From contig JALEHN010000047.1 in assembly GCA_022770525.1 (NCBI GenBank), positions 1 to 64,000 on the forward strand: a stretch of DNA of 64,000 nt. Direction: 5' to 3'. The notes beneath the pieces were generated by a model. It had not been told where the DNA came from. It saw only the letters and a program-made list of their open reading frames with translations, and did no database searches. The position numbers were made by a program, and so were the translations under genes. Below, piece after piece: positions 42,003 through 52,534 of the stretch. The DNA comes from Clostridiales bacterium (GTDB taxonomy: Bacteria; Bacillota; Clostridia; Lachnospirales; Lachnospiraceae). Every line of letters starts with the position of its first letter. The first letter of the stretch is position 1.

Positions 42003-42118
42003 ACAACAGACTTAATTTATTCTATTTTTCGTCAACCTGAAATAATTTTTTAATTACAATGATGATATCGGGAAATTCTGCGTCAAATACAAAGTACTTT
42101 TGAATTTCCATGCGGCAG

Positions 42119-42844
42119 TCATCTCTCATCGGATATATAACAGCTTAGGCTTTCATATATATTATCTCCGATAATCACATGGTCAATCAGCGGAATACCG
42201 ATCATATCTCCGATTTTAGCAACTTGTCTGGTCATTTGTATATCAGCCTTGCTGGGTGTAGGATCGCCGCTTGGGTGATTATGAACCAGTATAATATTTA
42301 CGGCTTCATGTTTCAGGGCTTCAATAAAAATTTCTCTTGGGTGCATAATGGTAGAATTAATCGTACCTTTCGTAATCAGTATATCTTTGATGCGCCTGTT
42401 TTTTGTATCCAGCATTAATAAAATCAAATGCTCCTGTGTGAAGTGGCGAAGATCCTCCATATAAAAAGATGCAACAGCTTCGGGACTGGTAAAACTAATG
42501 TCTTGTGAGGCACTGGATTTGGCAATCCGTTTCGACAGTTCCGCTGCGCAGACGATCTGTATGGCCTTAACTTTTCCGATACCTTTTATTTTTGTTAATT
42601 CATGGATAGAGAGCCGGCTGAGAAATCCAATACCGCCCTTTTTTTCACACAGGTTTAAAATATGCGAAGCTAAATCGGTACTTCGCATATTTTTTGTACC
42701 TGTCTTTATGATCACTGCAAGCAACTCGGCATCAGAAAGTGAACTGACACCGAGTTTTAAACACTTTTCGTAAGGCCGTTCGGATTCCGGCATATTTTTG
42801 ATTTGTAATATAGAGTTGTCCATCATAAGCTCCTTTGCATTCAT
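42119..42844 (-). CDS. radC: DNA repair protein RadC (JAMM domain)
   Basis: 241 residues. A helix-hairpin-helix-like N-terminal region (IHELTKIKGIGKVKAIQIVCA) precedes the JAMM metalloprotease-like domain with HNHPSGDPTPSKAD. The biochemical role is still unclear despite the name. CGGAGAG lies before the ATG. In related genomes radC commonly precedes mreB; here minD follows instead. Confidence 0.94.
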   Translation of the reverse strand: MNAKELMMDNSILQIKNMPESERPYEKCLKLGVSSLSDAELLAVIIKTGTKNMRSTDLASHILNLCEKKGGIGFLSRLSIHELTKIKGIGKVKAIQIVCAAELSKRIAKSSASQDISFTSPEAVASFYMEDLRHFTQEHLILLMLDTKNRRIKDILITKGTINSTIMHPREIFIEALKHEAVNIILVHNHPSGDPTPSKADIQMTRQVAKIGDMIGIPLIDHVIIGDNIYESLSCYISDER

Positions 42845-42968
42845 GTATCTCTCCGTATATGCAGAAGCTTAAATATATATTAGCACAATAGCTTTATCAT
42901 GTATAGTGAAATAGTTAATGAAAATAACTTAAAAAATTCTATAATACTACAGTTTTGCGAGGTATTTT

Positions 42969-44252
42969 CTACAAATCAACGAGATTTGCTTCGAACAGTT
43001 TTTGTAATGACATCATTATGCCGAATTTTGAATGATACCATGTCAATCCGCCCTGAAAATATACGGAGTAAGGCGGTTTGATCGGTGCATCGGCACTCAG
43101 TTCAATGGAAGAACCCTGGATGAAAGCGCCTGCTGCCATGATGACATCACTGTCATATCCCGGCATTGCCCACGGTTCCGGAACAACATGACTGTCCACA
43201 GGTGCTGCGGCCTGTATGCCTTTGCAGAAGTTAATGACACCTTCAGGCGAATTAAGAACGACTGCCTGAATAATATCATGACGACTTTCATCTTTATCAG
43301 GAACAACCTTAAATCCGAGATTTTCATAGATATTTGCCGCAAAAATTGCCCCTTTGACAGCACCGCCTACAACCTGGGGTGCCAGAAACAAGCCCTGGAA
43401 AAAGCTGCGGTTGACGCCAAGACTGGCACCGACTTCCTTTCCGAGGCCCGGTGTTGTCAGTCGATATGCGGCATTTTCCACATATTCTTTTTTGCCTGCA
43501 ATATAGCCGCCGATCGGTGCAAGGCCGCCGCCCGGATTTTTGATGAGAGATCCGACACAAAGATCTGCGCCCACATCTGACGGTTCTATTGTTTCAACAA
43601 ATTCGCCGTAGCAGTTATCGACCATACAGATAATGTCCGGATTAATGGATTTGATAAATGCGATCAGTTCTCCGATTTGTTTGACCGAGAAAGTCGGTCT
43701 TGTCTGATAGCCTTTGGAACGCTGGATGTGGGCAAGCTTTGTGTTTTTATGAATGGCCTGCCTGATTTTATCATAGTCAAACGTGCCGTCAGGCTTTAAT
43801 TCTACCTGACGGTATGTGATGCCATATTCTGCCAGAGAACCTTTTGAAGGACGGATACCGATGACTTCTTCAAGTGTATCATAAGGTTTTCCTGCCGGTG
43901 CAAGCAATTCATCTCCCGGTCTTAAATTGCCGGCCAGTGCCAGCGAAAGCGCATGGGTACCGCACGTGATATGCGGTCTGACAAGTGCGGACTCCGTATG
44001 AAAAACATCGGCATAAACATTTTCCAGCGCGTCACGGCCGTCATCGTTATAGCCGTAACCCGTCCCTGTATTAAAATGATAATCACTGATTTTATTTTTC
44101 TGCATTGCGCTGATGACCTTAAGCTGATTGTATTCGATAATTTCATCAATGGCTAAAAAGCGTTCATTCAGTTTTTTTGCTGCGGCATCACAGTAATCAA
44201 AGACTTTTTCTGAGATGCCAAGACTTTTATAATAGTTTTTTAAATCACTCAT
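42969..44252 (-). CDS. Methionine gamma-lyase / aluminium-resistance family PLP enzyme
   Basis: 427 residues, PLP-dependent fold type I. The PLP-binding lysine lies in GSLIKNPGGGLAPIGGYIAG; ICMVDNCYGEFVE supplies the aspartate. The family (YnbB) is widely annotated for aluminium resistance or as a C-S lyase, with no firm substrate. GCAGGATT lies before the ATG. It is last in the mutS-mutL-miaA unit, an arrangement common in Firmicutes. Confidence 0.92.
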   Translation of the reverse strand: MSDLKNYYKSLGISEKVFDYCDAAAKKLNERFLAIDEIIEYNQLKVISAMQKNKISDYHFNTGTGYGYNDDGRDALENVYADVFHTESALVRPHITCGTHALSLALAGNLRPGDELLAPAGKPYDTLEEVIGIRPSKGSLAEYGITYRQVELKPDGTFDYDKIRQAIHKNTKLAHIQRSKGYQTRPTFSVKQIGELIAFIKSINPDIICMVDNCYGEFVETIEPSDVGADLCVGSLIKNPGGGLAPIGGYIAGKKEYVENAAYRLTTPGLGKEVGASLGVNRSFFQGLFLAPQVVGGAVKGAIFAANIYENLGFKVVPDKDESRHDIIQAVVLNSPEGVINFCKGIQAAAPVDSHVVPEPWAMPGYDSDVIMAAGAFIQGSSIELSADAPIKPPYSVYFQGGLTWYHSKFGIMMSLQKLFEANLVDL

Positions 44253-44280
44253 GTTAATCCTGCTTTCAATTATTTTCTAA

Positions 44281-45240
44281 CTATGATTTGCTAATGATGC
44301 CCTTATCGGACAAAATAGCCAGCATGGACTGCAAAATCATAGTTTCATCGTTAAATTCATTTTTATTGATCCAGATAACTTCCCGTTCACGCCGAAACCA
44401 TGTCAGCTGGCGTTTTGCAAAATGACGTGTATCCCGCTTTAATATAGCGACGGCTTCTTCAAGCGTTGTTCTTCCCTGAAGGTAATCAATGATTTCTTTG
44501 TAGCCAAGGCCCTGCATAGATACCATATTTTTTGTATATCCCATATCTAAAAGCTTCTGAACTTCGAAAACAAGCCCTTCATCAAGCATTTGGTCAATTC
44601 TTTTCTCAATCCGATCATATAAAACGGCTCTGTCATTATTTAAAACAAAATACGCAAAGTTATATGGCGACTGATTTTGCCGCTGCAGGGCATTATGTTC
44701 GGATATTTTTTTGCCGGTCTGGTGGTAAAACTCCAATGCCCGTATGATTTTTTTGGTATTATTAAAATGAATTTGTTCTGCAGCTTCAAAATCGACCCCG
44801 GCAAGCATTTCATGAAGATAAAGACTGCCCTTTTCTCTTGCCAGTGCCTCAAGATTTTCACGGTAAGAAGTCTGGTCATCGGTTTCATCAAAATCTATGT
44901 CATAAAGTACAGCCTGGATATAAAACCCGGTGCCGCCGACAAGAATCGGTATTTTACCGCGGGACCAAATATCGGCCATCGCCGCTTTTGCCGCATGCTG
45001 AAATACAACGACATTAAACGGTTCGTCAGGCATATAGGCATCAATCAGATAATGTCTGATGCCCATCATTTCTTCTTTTTTTATTTTGGCAGTACCGATA
45101 TCCATGTATTTATATACCTGCATGGAATCGGCAGAAATAATTTCTCCGTCAACAGCCTTTGCAAGACTGATGGACAGATGCGTTTTTCCGACCGCTGTAG
45201 GACCCGTCAGGACAATCAGCGGTTTCTTACATAAATTCAT
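44281..45240 (-). CDS. miaA: tRNA dimethylallyltransferase MiaA
   Basis: 319 residues; adds the isopentenyl group to A37 of tRNAs reading UNN codons. The P-loop LTGPTAVGKTHLS, DSMQVYKYMDIGTAK and VGGTGFYIQAVLY are typical; the C-terminal RRDTRHFAKRQLTWFRRE-type segment is present. It is encoded 37 bases after mutL. Confidence 0.96.
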   Translation of the reverse strand: MNLCKKPLIVLTGPTAVGKTHLSISLAKAVDGEIISADSMQVYKYMDIGTAKIKKEEMMGIRHYLIDAYMPDEPFNVVVFQHAAKAAMADIWSRGKIPILVGGTGFYIQAVLYDIDFDETDDQTSYRENLEALAREKGSLYLHEMLAGVDFEAAEQIHFNNTKKIIRALEFYHQTGKKISEHNALQRQNQSPYNFAYFVLNNDRAVLYDRIEKRIDQMLDEGLVFEVQKLLDMGYTKNMVSMQGLGYKEIIDYLQGRTTLEEAVAILKRDTRHFAKRQLTWFRREREVIWINKNEFNDETMILQSMLAILSDKGIISKS

Positions 45241-45277
45241 AAATCATCCTCAATTCTGCGTTGTGTTTTTAAACGAA

Positions 45278-47392
45278 TCAGTTTTGTATCCGTTTAAATT
45301 TTCTTTCAAGATCATACTGACTCATTGATATAATTGTCGGTCGTCCGTGAGGGCAGGTATATGGATTTTGTGCCTGCAAAAGCTGTTCGATCAACGCATC
45401 GGCTTCTTTAAAAGACATTTTGTGATTACCTTTCACTGCGGCTTTACATGCACTAGTTGCAAGGCGGTCAATGATCATATCTTCTTTTTCTGTATAATTA
45501 TCTGTGGAAAGACTGTCAATCATCATAATCAGAAGATCTTTTTCATAAAAACCATACATCTCCATCGGAACAGCACGCACAGCATATTCATTACCGCCAA
45601 AAGGTTCGATTTCAAAACCGAAGTTTTTAAAATAGTCCATATAAGTATGAATGATGTTTTCTTCACGCAGTGACAAAGACAGTATCACAGGCGGACTTAA
45701 ATATTGTGAAGCCGGTTTCCTTGATTTGTAGTTTATGACAAGTTTCTCATATAATACTTTTTCGTGGGCGGCATGCTGGTCGATAATAAACATTTTTCCG
45801 TCATATTCAACAATCCAGTATGTGTCGAAAACCTGTCCGATCAGCTTGTGGCGGATACGTGCCTCTTTTGTAAGAAGACGGTCATCAAAAAGCTCCAGCT
45901 GTTTGGGTTTATTTACGGCATGATCTAAAGCCGGTGTGGCAGAATCATCTTTCTTTTTTGTATCAGATATGTCAACTGACGGATCATATTTCCTTTTTGT
46001 ATCAGATATGTCAGCTGACGGATCATCTTTCGTTTTTATATCGAACCTGTCGGCCGACTGATGCTCTTTGTTTATATGATCCGGCATATCATCCGGCTGC
46101 TGCTGTTCTTTGACTTTAATATCCTGACTGTAAAGAGGCTGCCGTTCTTTAACTTTGATGTCCTGCCTGTAAAGAGACTTTTGTTCTTTGGCTTTGATGT
46201 CCTGACTGTAAAAAGGCTTTTGTTCTTTGATATTTGTGACAGGTTGTGCGGTTTCAGCTGATTTATAAGCTTCCAGCCGCTTTTCTTCAAAGGGTTCAGG
46301 TATGTGCTGCTGATTTTTTGATGCTTTGGCTTCCTGGGAGTGCTCCAATGCTTTTTTCTTTTGAAGCTCTTTTTCACTGTCAAAGCCAACGTCGGGAATC
46401 AGTTCCCTGCCTTCAAGTGCACTGCGAACGGCATGGTAAACAAGACGGTAGACTTCTTCGTTGTTATTGAAGCGTATTTCCATTTTTGTCGGATGGACAT
46501 TGACATCAATTAATTCAGGATTCACATTCAGATGCAGCGCAGTAAAAGGATACTTATGAACCATAATGAATGTTTTATAGGCTTCCTCAATAGCTTTTGT
46601 AATAATATTGCTTTTGATATAGCGGCCGTTAATAAAGTAATTTTCATAAGAACGGTTGCCCCTGTTGATGACCGGTTTACCGATAAAACCGCTGATTTTG
46701 ATGTACTCATTAAAGGCACTGACAGGAAGAATATTTGCTGTAATATCTCTGCCGAAAATGTTATAAATAATATCTTTTAGCTGATGATTGCCCATTGTGT
46801 GCAGCTTTGTCTGATTGTTGTTTGTAAACTTAAATGAAATCTCGGGATGAGAAAGTGCAAGTCTCTGTACAAGATCGCTGATATAGCCTGCTTCTGTCAT
46901 ATTTGTTTTTAAAAATTTACGCCGGGCAGGCGTATTGTAAAAAAGGTTTCTGACGATAAATGTCGTGCCTGCCGGGCAGCCGATATCTTCACATGATTTT
47001 TCAACACCGCCGTCAATCAGATAACGGACACCAAGCAAAGCCGAACGGGTTTTTGTAACGAGTTCAATCTGTCCGACAGCGGCTATACTTGATAATGCTT
47101 CACCGCGAAAGCCGAGGGAGGAAACTGACAGTAAATCTTCAACCGATTTAATCTTACTGGTTGAATGTCTGAGAAAAGCGGTCGGTATATCTTCTTTCTC
47201 AATTCCGGTACCATTATCGGTAATACGGATCATGCCCGTACCGCCCTCTTTAATTTCGATAGTGATTGCGGATGCTTTGGCATCGATTGCATTTTCCACA
47301 AGCTCCTTGACAACTGAAGAAGGTCTTTCCACAACTTCTCCGGCGGCTATTTTATTAATTGTATCTGTATCTAATAAATTAATCGCAGACAA
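45278..47392 (-). CDS. mutL: DNA mismatch repair protein MutL
   Basis: 704 residues. The N-terminal GHKL ATPase (IAAGEVVERPSSVVKELVENAIDA, GFRGEALSSI) is complete. The C-terminal domain has the endonuclease motif DQHAAHEKVLYE, with ACKAAVKGN and CPHGRP, so it should nick DNA as in organisms without MutH. The linker between them (residues about 390-483) contains two 13-residue tandem repeat arrays. It lies 16 bases after mutS. MutL couples mismatch recognition to strand removal. Confidence 0.96.
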   Translation of the reverse strand: MSAINLLDTDTINKIAAGEVVERPSSVVKELVENAIDAKASAITIEIKEGGTGMIRITDNGTGIEKEDIPTAFLRHSTSKIKSVEDLLSVSSLGFRGEALSSIAAVGQIELVTKTRSALLGVRYLIDGGVEKSCEDIGCPAGTTFIVRNLFYNTPARRKFLKTNMTEAGYISDLVQRLALSHPEISFKFTNNNQTKLHTMGNHQLKDIIYNIFGRDITANILPVSAFNEYIKISGFIGKPVINRGNRSYENYFINGRYIKSNIITKAIEEAYKTFIMVHKYPFTALHLNVNPELIDVNVHPTKMEIRFNNNEEVYRLVYHAVRSALEGRELIPDVGFDSEKELQKKKALEHSQEAKASKNQQHIPEPFEEKRLEAYKSAETAQPVTNIKEQKPFYSQDIKAKEQKSLYRQDIKVKERQPLYSQDIKVKEQQQPDDMPDHINKEHQSADRFDIKTKDDPSADISDTKRKYDPSVDISDTKKKDDSATPALDHAVNKPKQLELFDDRLLTKEARIRHKLIGQVFDTYWIVEYDGKMFIIDQHAAHEKVLYEKLVINYKSRKPASQYLSPPVILSLSLREENIIHTYMDYFKNFGFEIEPFGGNEYAVRAVPMEMYGFYEKDLLIMMIDSLSTDNYTEKEDMIIDRLATSACKAAVKGNHKMSFKEADALIEQLLQAQNPYTCPHGRPTIISMSQYDLERKFKRIQN
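45942..46221 (-). repeat. Two in-frame 39-bp tandem arrays in the mutL linker
   Basis: Three units of 39 bp occupy 46105-46221 (protein units like KEQKPFYSQDIKA, KEQKSLYRQDIKV, KERQPLYSQDIKV). Three further units of a second family with the same length occupy 45942-46058 (core DPSADISDT). The spacing keeps the reading frame. The number of units probably varies between strains by slippage or recombination. Confidence 0.88.
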
Positions 47393-47408
47393 AATTTCAC
47401 CTTAACTT

Positions 47409-50117
47409 TCATTGATGCTCTTTGATATCTTTTTGCAGTTGATATAAAAGATTCATTGCTTCCATCGGCGTGATCGATGTTATATCAAGATTAATAATGC
47501 GCTCGCATATTTCTTTTTGCTTTCTGGCGGACTGGGATTCTTTTTGGGTTCTTTCAGTGACACTGTCTGGTTTTGACGTTTCTGTATCAAATAAAGAATA
47601 CTGGCCCATGTCTTCATAAGTTTTGTTTTTATGCCGTACATTTCTTTGCGGTTTAAGATCGGCGATTTCTATTTCTTTAGCTCTGTAAGAAATATCTGCG
47701 TTGCTAAGCTCCTCCACAAGATCCTTCGCCCTTTCAATGACGGAATCAGGAACACCGGCAAGTTTTGCAACCTGTATACCATAGCTTTTATCTGCGCCGC
47801 CGCGAATGATTTTACGCAGGAAAATGATATCGTCCCCCTGTTCGGATACGGCAATACAATAATTATGGACACCGCTAAGTTTGCCTTCCAGCTCAGTCAG
47901 TTCGTGATAATGTGTGGCAAACAGTGTTTTTGCACCGAGAAGTTTTGGATGACTTATGTATTCCACCACTGCCCATGCAATGCTTAAGCCGTCAAATGTA
48001 CTTGTACCGCGTCCGATTTCATCAAGTACAAGAAGGCTGTTTTTCGTTGCGTTTCTTAATATGTTGGCGACTTCTGTCATTTCAACCATAAATGTACTTT
48101 GACCGCTTGCAAGATCATCTGAAGCGCCGACACGGGTAAAAATTCTGTCGACGATACCGATATCAGCACTTTGCGCAGGCACAAAACTGCCGATCTGAGC
48201 CATAAGGACGATGAGTGCCGTCTGACGCATGTAGGTCGATTTTCCGGCCATATTCGGCCCGGTAATGATTGAAATGCGATTGTCATTATTATCGAGATAA
48301 GTATCATTTTCGATAAACATGTTATTTTCAGTCATCTTTTCGACGACCGGATGACGGCCGCCTTTGATATCAATGACACCCCTGGTATTGATTTTCGGGC
48401 GCACATAATTGCCTGCAGAGGCGACATAGGCAAGGGATGCATAGACATCGATTTTTGCCAGTGCCCGGGCCGTCCTTTGAATGCGTCTGACTTCTGCGGC
48501 AATTTGATCCCGGATATTTGAAAAGACATTATATTCAAGCGAAAACAGCTTATCTTCAGCACCGAGAATCATATCTTCCAGTTCTTTAAGTTCAGGTGTA
48601 ATATAACGTTCTGCATTAGCAAGTGTCTGCTTCCTTGTCCATGTTTCGGGCACCAGGTCTTTATAGGAATTTGTTACTTCAAGATAATAACCAAAAACTT
48701 TGTTATATTTGATTTTCAGATTTTTAATGCCTGTTTTTTCTTTTTCTTTGGATTCAAGTTCGGAAAGCCATTGCTTGCCTTCGGTTTTTGCATGTCGGTA
48801 TTTATCAATGTTTTCATCAAAACCGTCTTTGATGATACCGCCGTCTTTAATGGAAATCGGCGGATCGTCATTAATTGAGCTATCAATCAGCCGGCAGATA
48901 TCTTCAAGTTCGTCCATATGATTGTAGATATCGACAATATCTTCGGACTTAAATGTTTTAAGCAGATATCTGACATGGGGTATCATGGAAAGAGAGTTTT
49001 TAAAAGCAATCAGGTCTCTTGGATTTGCTGATTTGTAACTGATGCGGCTGATCAGACGCTCCAGGTCATAAATAGGATTTAAATACTCTCTGATTTCTTC
49101 GCGGGTGATCATATCGCCGTTTAATTCTTCAATGGCATCGAAACGTCGTTCAATCTGGTCCTTATCAATAAACGGCTGTTCAATGAAGCTGCGAAGCATA
49201 CGGGCGCCCATTGCTGTTTTTGTCTTATCAAGAACCCATAAAAGGGAACCCCGCTTCTGCTTTTCCCTGAGTGTTTCAAGCAGTTCAAGATTTCTTCTTG
49301 TTGAACTGTCAATAATCATAAACTTGCCGGTTTCATAAGGTATGAGCCGTGTTAAATGATCCAGCGAGTTTTTCTGTGTTTCATATAAATATTGCAGCAG
49401 GGTACCTGCGGCAATTGTTCCGGCAGGATAATCTTTGATACCCAGTCCGTCAAGCACAGAAACATGAAAGTGTTCTTTTAACTTTTTGATACATAGTTCT
49501 TCGTCTGTGTACCAGCGTTCCAGTTCTGAACACGAAATATTTAAACGATGACAAAGGTCTGTGATATCAACTCCGCTCATGACAAATAATTCATTATATA
49601 TAATCTCAGCCGGTGTGTATTTGTTGATTTCATCAAAAAGCTTTTTATCGCTGTCAACTTCTGTCATATAATAATCCCCAGTGGAAACATCGGCCACAGA
49701 AATACCGAAAGCATCGCCGATATAAACAATACACATTAAATAATTGTTTTTTGATTCGTCAAGCGCCTGCATATTCAGGTTGGTCCCCGGTGTGACAATC
49801 CGGATGACTTCACGTTTAACGATACCTTTGGCAAGATGGGGATCTTCCATCTGTTCGCATATAGCGACTTTATAGCCATTTGCGATCAGCTTGTTTAAAT
49901 ACGTATCAACGGCATGATAAGGAACTCCGCACATCGGTGCCCGTTCCTCCTGCCCGCAGTCTCTGCCTGTCAGCGTAATTTCAAGAACCTTGGATGCTGT
50001 CAGGGCATCATCAAAAAACATTTCATAAAAATCGCCAAGGCGGTAAAAAAGAATGCAGTCTTTGTATTGATTTTTGATTTCCATGTACTGCTTCATCATT
50101 GGTGTTAAAGGAGCCAT
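47409..50117 (-). CDS. mutS: DNA mismatch repair protein MutS
   Basis: 902 residues. The mismatch-contacting Phe-x-Glu is in RLGDFYEMFFDDA. The ATPase has GPNMAGKSTYMRQTA (Walker A), LVLDEIGRGTSTFDGLS (Walker B) and ATHYHELTELE. The protein scans for mismatches and recruits MutL. CGGAGGT precedes the ATG. It is the first gene of the mutS-mutL-miaA-C-S-lyase unit. Confidence 0.98.
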   Translation of the reverse strand: MAPLTPMMKQYMEIKNQYKDCILFYRLGDFYEMFFDDALTASKVLEITLTGRDCGQEERAPMCGVPYHAVDTYLNKLIANGYKVAICEQMEDPHLAKGIVKREVIRIVTPGTNLNMQALDESKNNYLMCIVYIGDAFGISVADVSTGDYYMTEVDSDKKLFDEINKYTPAEIIYNELFVMSGVDITDLCHRLNISCSELERWYTDEELCIKKLKEHFHVSVLDGLGIKDYPAGTIAAGTLLQYLYETQKNSLDHLTRLIPYETGKFMIIDSSTRRNLELLETLREKQKRGSLLWVLDKTKTAMGARMLRSFIEQPFIDKDQIERRFDAIEELNGDMITREEIREYLNPIYDLERLISRISYKSANPRDLIAFKNSLSMIPHVRYLLKTFKSEDIVDIYNHMDELEDICRLIDSSINDDPPISIKDGGIIKDGFDENIDKYRHAKTEGKQWLSELESKEKEKTGIKNLKIKYNKVFGYYLEVTNSYKDLVPETWTRKQTLANAERYITPELKELEDMILGAEDKLFSLEYNVFSNIRDQIAAEVRRIQRTARALAKIDVYASLAYVASAGNYVRPKINTRGVIDIKGGRHPVVEKMTENNMFIENDTYLDNNDNRISIITGPNMAGKSTYMRQTALIVLMAQIGSFVPAQSADIGIVDRIFTRVGASDDLASGQSTFMVEMTEVANILRNATKNSLLVLDEIGRGTSTFDGLSIAWAVVEYISHPKLLGAKTLFATHYHELTELEGKLSGVHNYCIAVSEQGDDIIFLRKIIRGGADKSYGIQVAKLAGVPDSVIERAKDLVEELSNADISYRAKEIEIADLKPQRNVRHKNKTYEDMGQYSLFDTETSKPDSVTERTQKESQSARKQKEICERIINLDITSITPMEAMNLLYQLQKDIKEHQ

Positions 50118-50166
50118 GGTCTACCTCCGATTATTAATTATAAATTAAGTCAGTTTTTAAAGAAAA

Positions 50167-50200
50167 GCCTTACAAACTGATTTTACACAGTCTGTAAGGC
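50167..50200 (-). terminator. Terminator after rny
   Basis: On the minus strand, GCCTTACAGACTG pairs with CAGTTTGTAAGGC (one mismatch), followed by TTTTCTTT, about 30 bases after the rny stop. Confidence 0.85.
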
Positions 50201-50230
50201 ATCATTCTCTAATTCATCATGTTATTGCTC

Positions 50231-51784
50231 TTATTTGGCATACTCTGTGACTCGAGATTCTCTGATAACATTGACTTTAATCTGACCAGGATATTCAAGT
50301 TCAGCCTCAATCTGCTTTGCAATATCTCTTGCCAGTAAAATCATGTCTGCATCACTGACATGTTCTGGAACAACCATCACACGGATTTCTCTACCTGCCT
50401 GTATAGCAAAAGATTTATCAACACCTTTGAATTGATTTGCAATATCTTCTAATTGTTTTAATCTGTTAGTATAAGTTTCAAGGGTTTCTCTGCGGGCACC
50501 CGGACGTGCTGCAGAAATTGTGTCTGCGGCCTGTACAATGCAGGCGATCAGCGAAGTAGGTTCCACATCACCGTGATGGGATTCTACCGCATTGATAACA
50601 ATCGCTGATTCTTTGTATTTTTTACAAAGGTCAACACCAATCTGAATATGTGAACCTTCCATTTCATGATCCACAGATTTACCAATATCGTGCAAAAGAC
50701 CGGCACGTTTGGCAAGTCTTACATCTACGCCGATTTCAGCAGCAAGCAGTCCCGAAAGCTGAGCGACTTCGATGGAATGCTTTAATGCATTCTGACCATA
50801 ACTTGTTCTGAACTTCATCTTTCCGAGGAGTCTGACAAGTTCCGGATGGATACCATGTACGCCGACTTCAAGCGTTGCGGCTTCGCCTTCTTCGCGAATC
50901 ATAGTTTCCACTTCTTTTTGGGCTTTTTCAACCATTTCTTCAATTCTTGCCGGATGAATACGTCCGTCAATAATTAATTTTTCCAGTGCAATTCTTGCCA
51001 CTTCACGACGGATTGGATCAAAGCTGGATAAAATCACAGCTTCAGGCGTATCGTCAATGATAAGGTCAATACCTGTCATCGTTTCAAGGGTACGGATATT
51101 ACGACCTTCGCGTCCGATAATTCTTCCTTTCATTTCGTCGTTTGGTAATGGCACAACAGAAATTGTTGTTTCGGCAACATGGTCTGCGGCACACTTCTGA
51201 ATCGCTGTGACCACATATTCCTTTGCCTTTTTATTAGCCTCTTCTTTTGCCTTGTTTTCAAGGTCTTTTACTAACATAGCTGTTTCATGTTTTACTTCAT
51301 CTTCAACAGTCTTTAAAAGATATTCTTTTGCTTGTTCGGAGGTTAATCCGGAGATTCTCTCGAGTTCCTGTACTCTTTGTTCGTTGAGCGCTTCAACTTC
51401 AAGCTTCATTTTATTCAGCTTGTCTTCACGTGAAGCCAACTGGCTTTCTTTCTTTTCAAGAGCATCGGACTTTCTGTCCAAGGCTTCTTCTTTGGCCAGT
51501 ACTCTTTTCTCGTACTTTTGTAACTCATTTCTGCGTTCTTTGCTTTCACGTTCCAGTTCATTCTTGTTTTTCAAAGCTTCTTCTTTGACTTCAAGCAAAC
51601 CTTCCCGTTTTTTGGTTTCAGCTGTTTTCATAGCTTCGTCGATAATTTCGCGGGCTTTTTCCTCAGCTGTACCAATCTTGGCTTCTACAACTTTCTTTCT
51701 ATAAGAAATTGCCACATTCCAGACAATAACCGCAGTAATGGCTATAGCAATAACAATAAGTAATATTGCTATCCACAGTTGCAC
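50231..51784 (-). CDS. rny: Ribonuclease Y
   Basis: 517 residues; the membrane-bound endoribonuclease that starts mRNA decay. One N-terminal membrane helix ([19 protein letters not shown]), a long coiled coil, a KH domain ([26 protein letters not shown]) and an HD domain ([14 protein letters not shown]) are in order. The start is GTG at 51784, with GGGAGGTG before it. It is monocistronic. Confidence 0.97.
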   Translation of the reverse strand: MQLWIAILLIVIAIAITAVIVWNVAISYRKKVVEAKIGTAEEKAREIIDEAMKTAETKKREGLLEVKEEALKNKNELERESKERRNELQKYEKRVLAKEEALDRKSDALEKKESQLASREDKLNKMKLEVEALNEQRVQELERISGLTSEQAKEYLLKTVEDEVKHETAMLVKDLENKAKEEANKKAKEYVVTAIQKCAADHVAETTISVVPLPNDEMKGRIIGREGRNIRTLETMTGIDLIIDDTPEAVILSSFDPIRREVARIALEKLIIDGRIHPARIEEMVEKAQKEVETMIREEGEAATLEVGVHGIHPELVRLLGKMKFRTSYGQNALKHSIEVAQLSGLLAAEIGVDVRLAKRAGLLHDIGKSVDHEMEGSHIQIGVDLCKKYKESAIVINAVESHHGDVEPTSLIACIVQAADTISAARPGARRETLETYTNRLKQLEDIANQFKGVDKSFAIQAGREIRVMVVPEHVSDADMILLARDIAKQIEAELEYPGQIKVNVIRESRVTEYAK

Positions 51785-51913
51785 AGGAGCACCTCCCTAT
51801 TTAGTTTTCGTTGTATTTTCATACAACATATAAATTCTATACTTTTTTTTGAATTATGTCAAGTGGCATGAAGATTATTTTTATACAATCTTACTAAAAA
51901 AAGATGACCTCAA

Positions 51914-52534
51914 CTATTCATTTGTGTCAAAATCTTTGATAACTGTGCGGATATCACTGTAAGAATATCCCTTGCGAAGAAGAAAATTTAAAATTTTCTG
52001 TCGTTTTTGAGGTGTTGCCTGACTATAATCGCCAAATTTTTTAGTGATGATATCAAGAATCTGCTGTTTTTCGTCAGCAGGGTTTTCATCAAGAACCGTA
52101 TTGATCATATCATCAGATATACCCTTTGAACGAAGTTTTTGTATAAGTATCCGGCGGCTGTCGCCTGCGGCATGATATGTCACATAATTCCTTGCATACC
52201 GCATATCATCGATATAATGATAAGATTTGACATAATCAACGGCGCTGTCTGCAAGCGCCGCCGAAGAAAACTCTCTCTGTATTTTTGCGTGAAGTTCAAA
52301 TTCACTGTAATCTCTCATTTTCAATAGGTTTAATGCTTTCAATCTGGCCTGTTTCAGAAGAACATTTTCATAAAGGTCAGTGTAAGCTTCCAAAGAAAGT
52401 GCATGTCCTTCTTTTAAATCATAGGCTTTGATATCCGCTGCTTTTAATATAAAAGCAGCTTCTTCATCAAGATAAATTCTCGCTTTTGTTTTTGTAATCC
52501 ACTCAATCTGAGTAATCTGCATTGTATCGGACAT
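51914..52534 (-). CDS. recX: Regulatory protein RecX
   Basis: 206 residues, three helical RecX repeats (LLKMRDYSEFELHAKIQREFSSAALADSAVDYVKSYHYIDDMRYARNYV condensed in the middle). It modulates RecA filaments. The ATG overlaps the recA stop by one base (TAATG), so the two are translationally coupled and under the same SOS promoter. Confidence 0.93.
   Translation of the reverse strand: MSDTMQITQIEWITKTKARIYLDEEAAFILKAADIKAYDLKEGHALSLEAYTDLYENVLLKQARLKALNLLKMRDYSEFELHAKIQREFSSAALADSAVDYVKSYHYIDDMRYARNYVTYHAAGDSRRILIQKLRSKGISDDMINTVLDENPADEKQQILDIITKKFGDYSQATPQKRQKILNFLLRKGYSYSDIRTVIKDFDTNE

Noticed and set aside
45942-46221. CRISPR-like repeat array
   Set aside because: The units are contiguous, in frame in mutL, and have no spacers.
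51207-51704. Ser/Phe-rich antisense frame in rny
   Set aside because: Shadow of the coiled-coil coding region.
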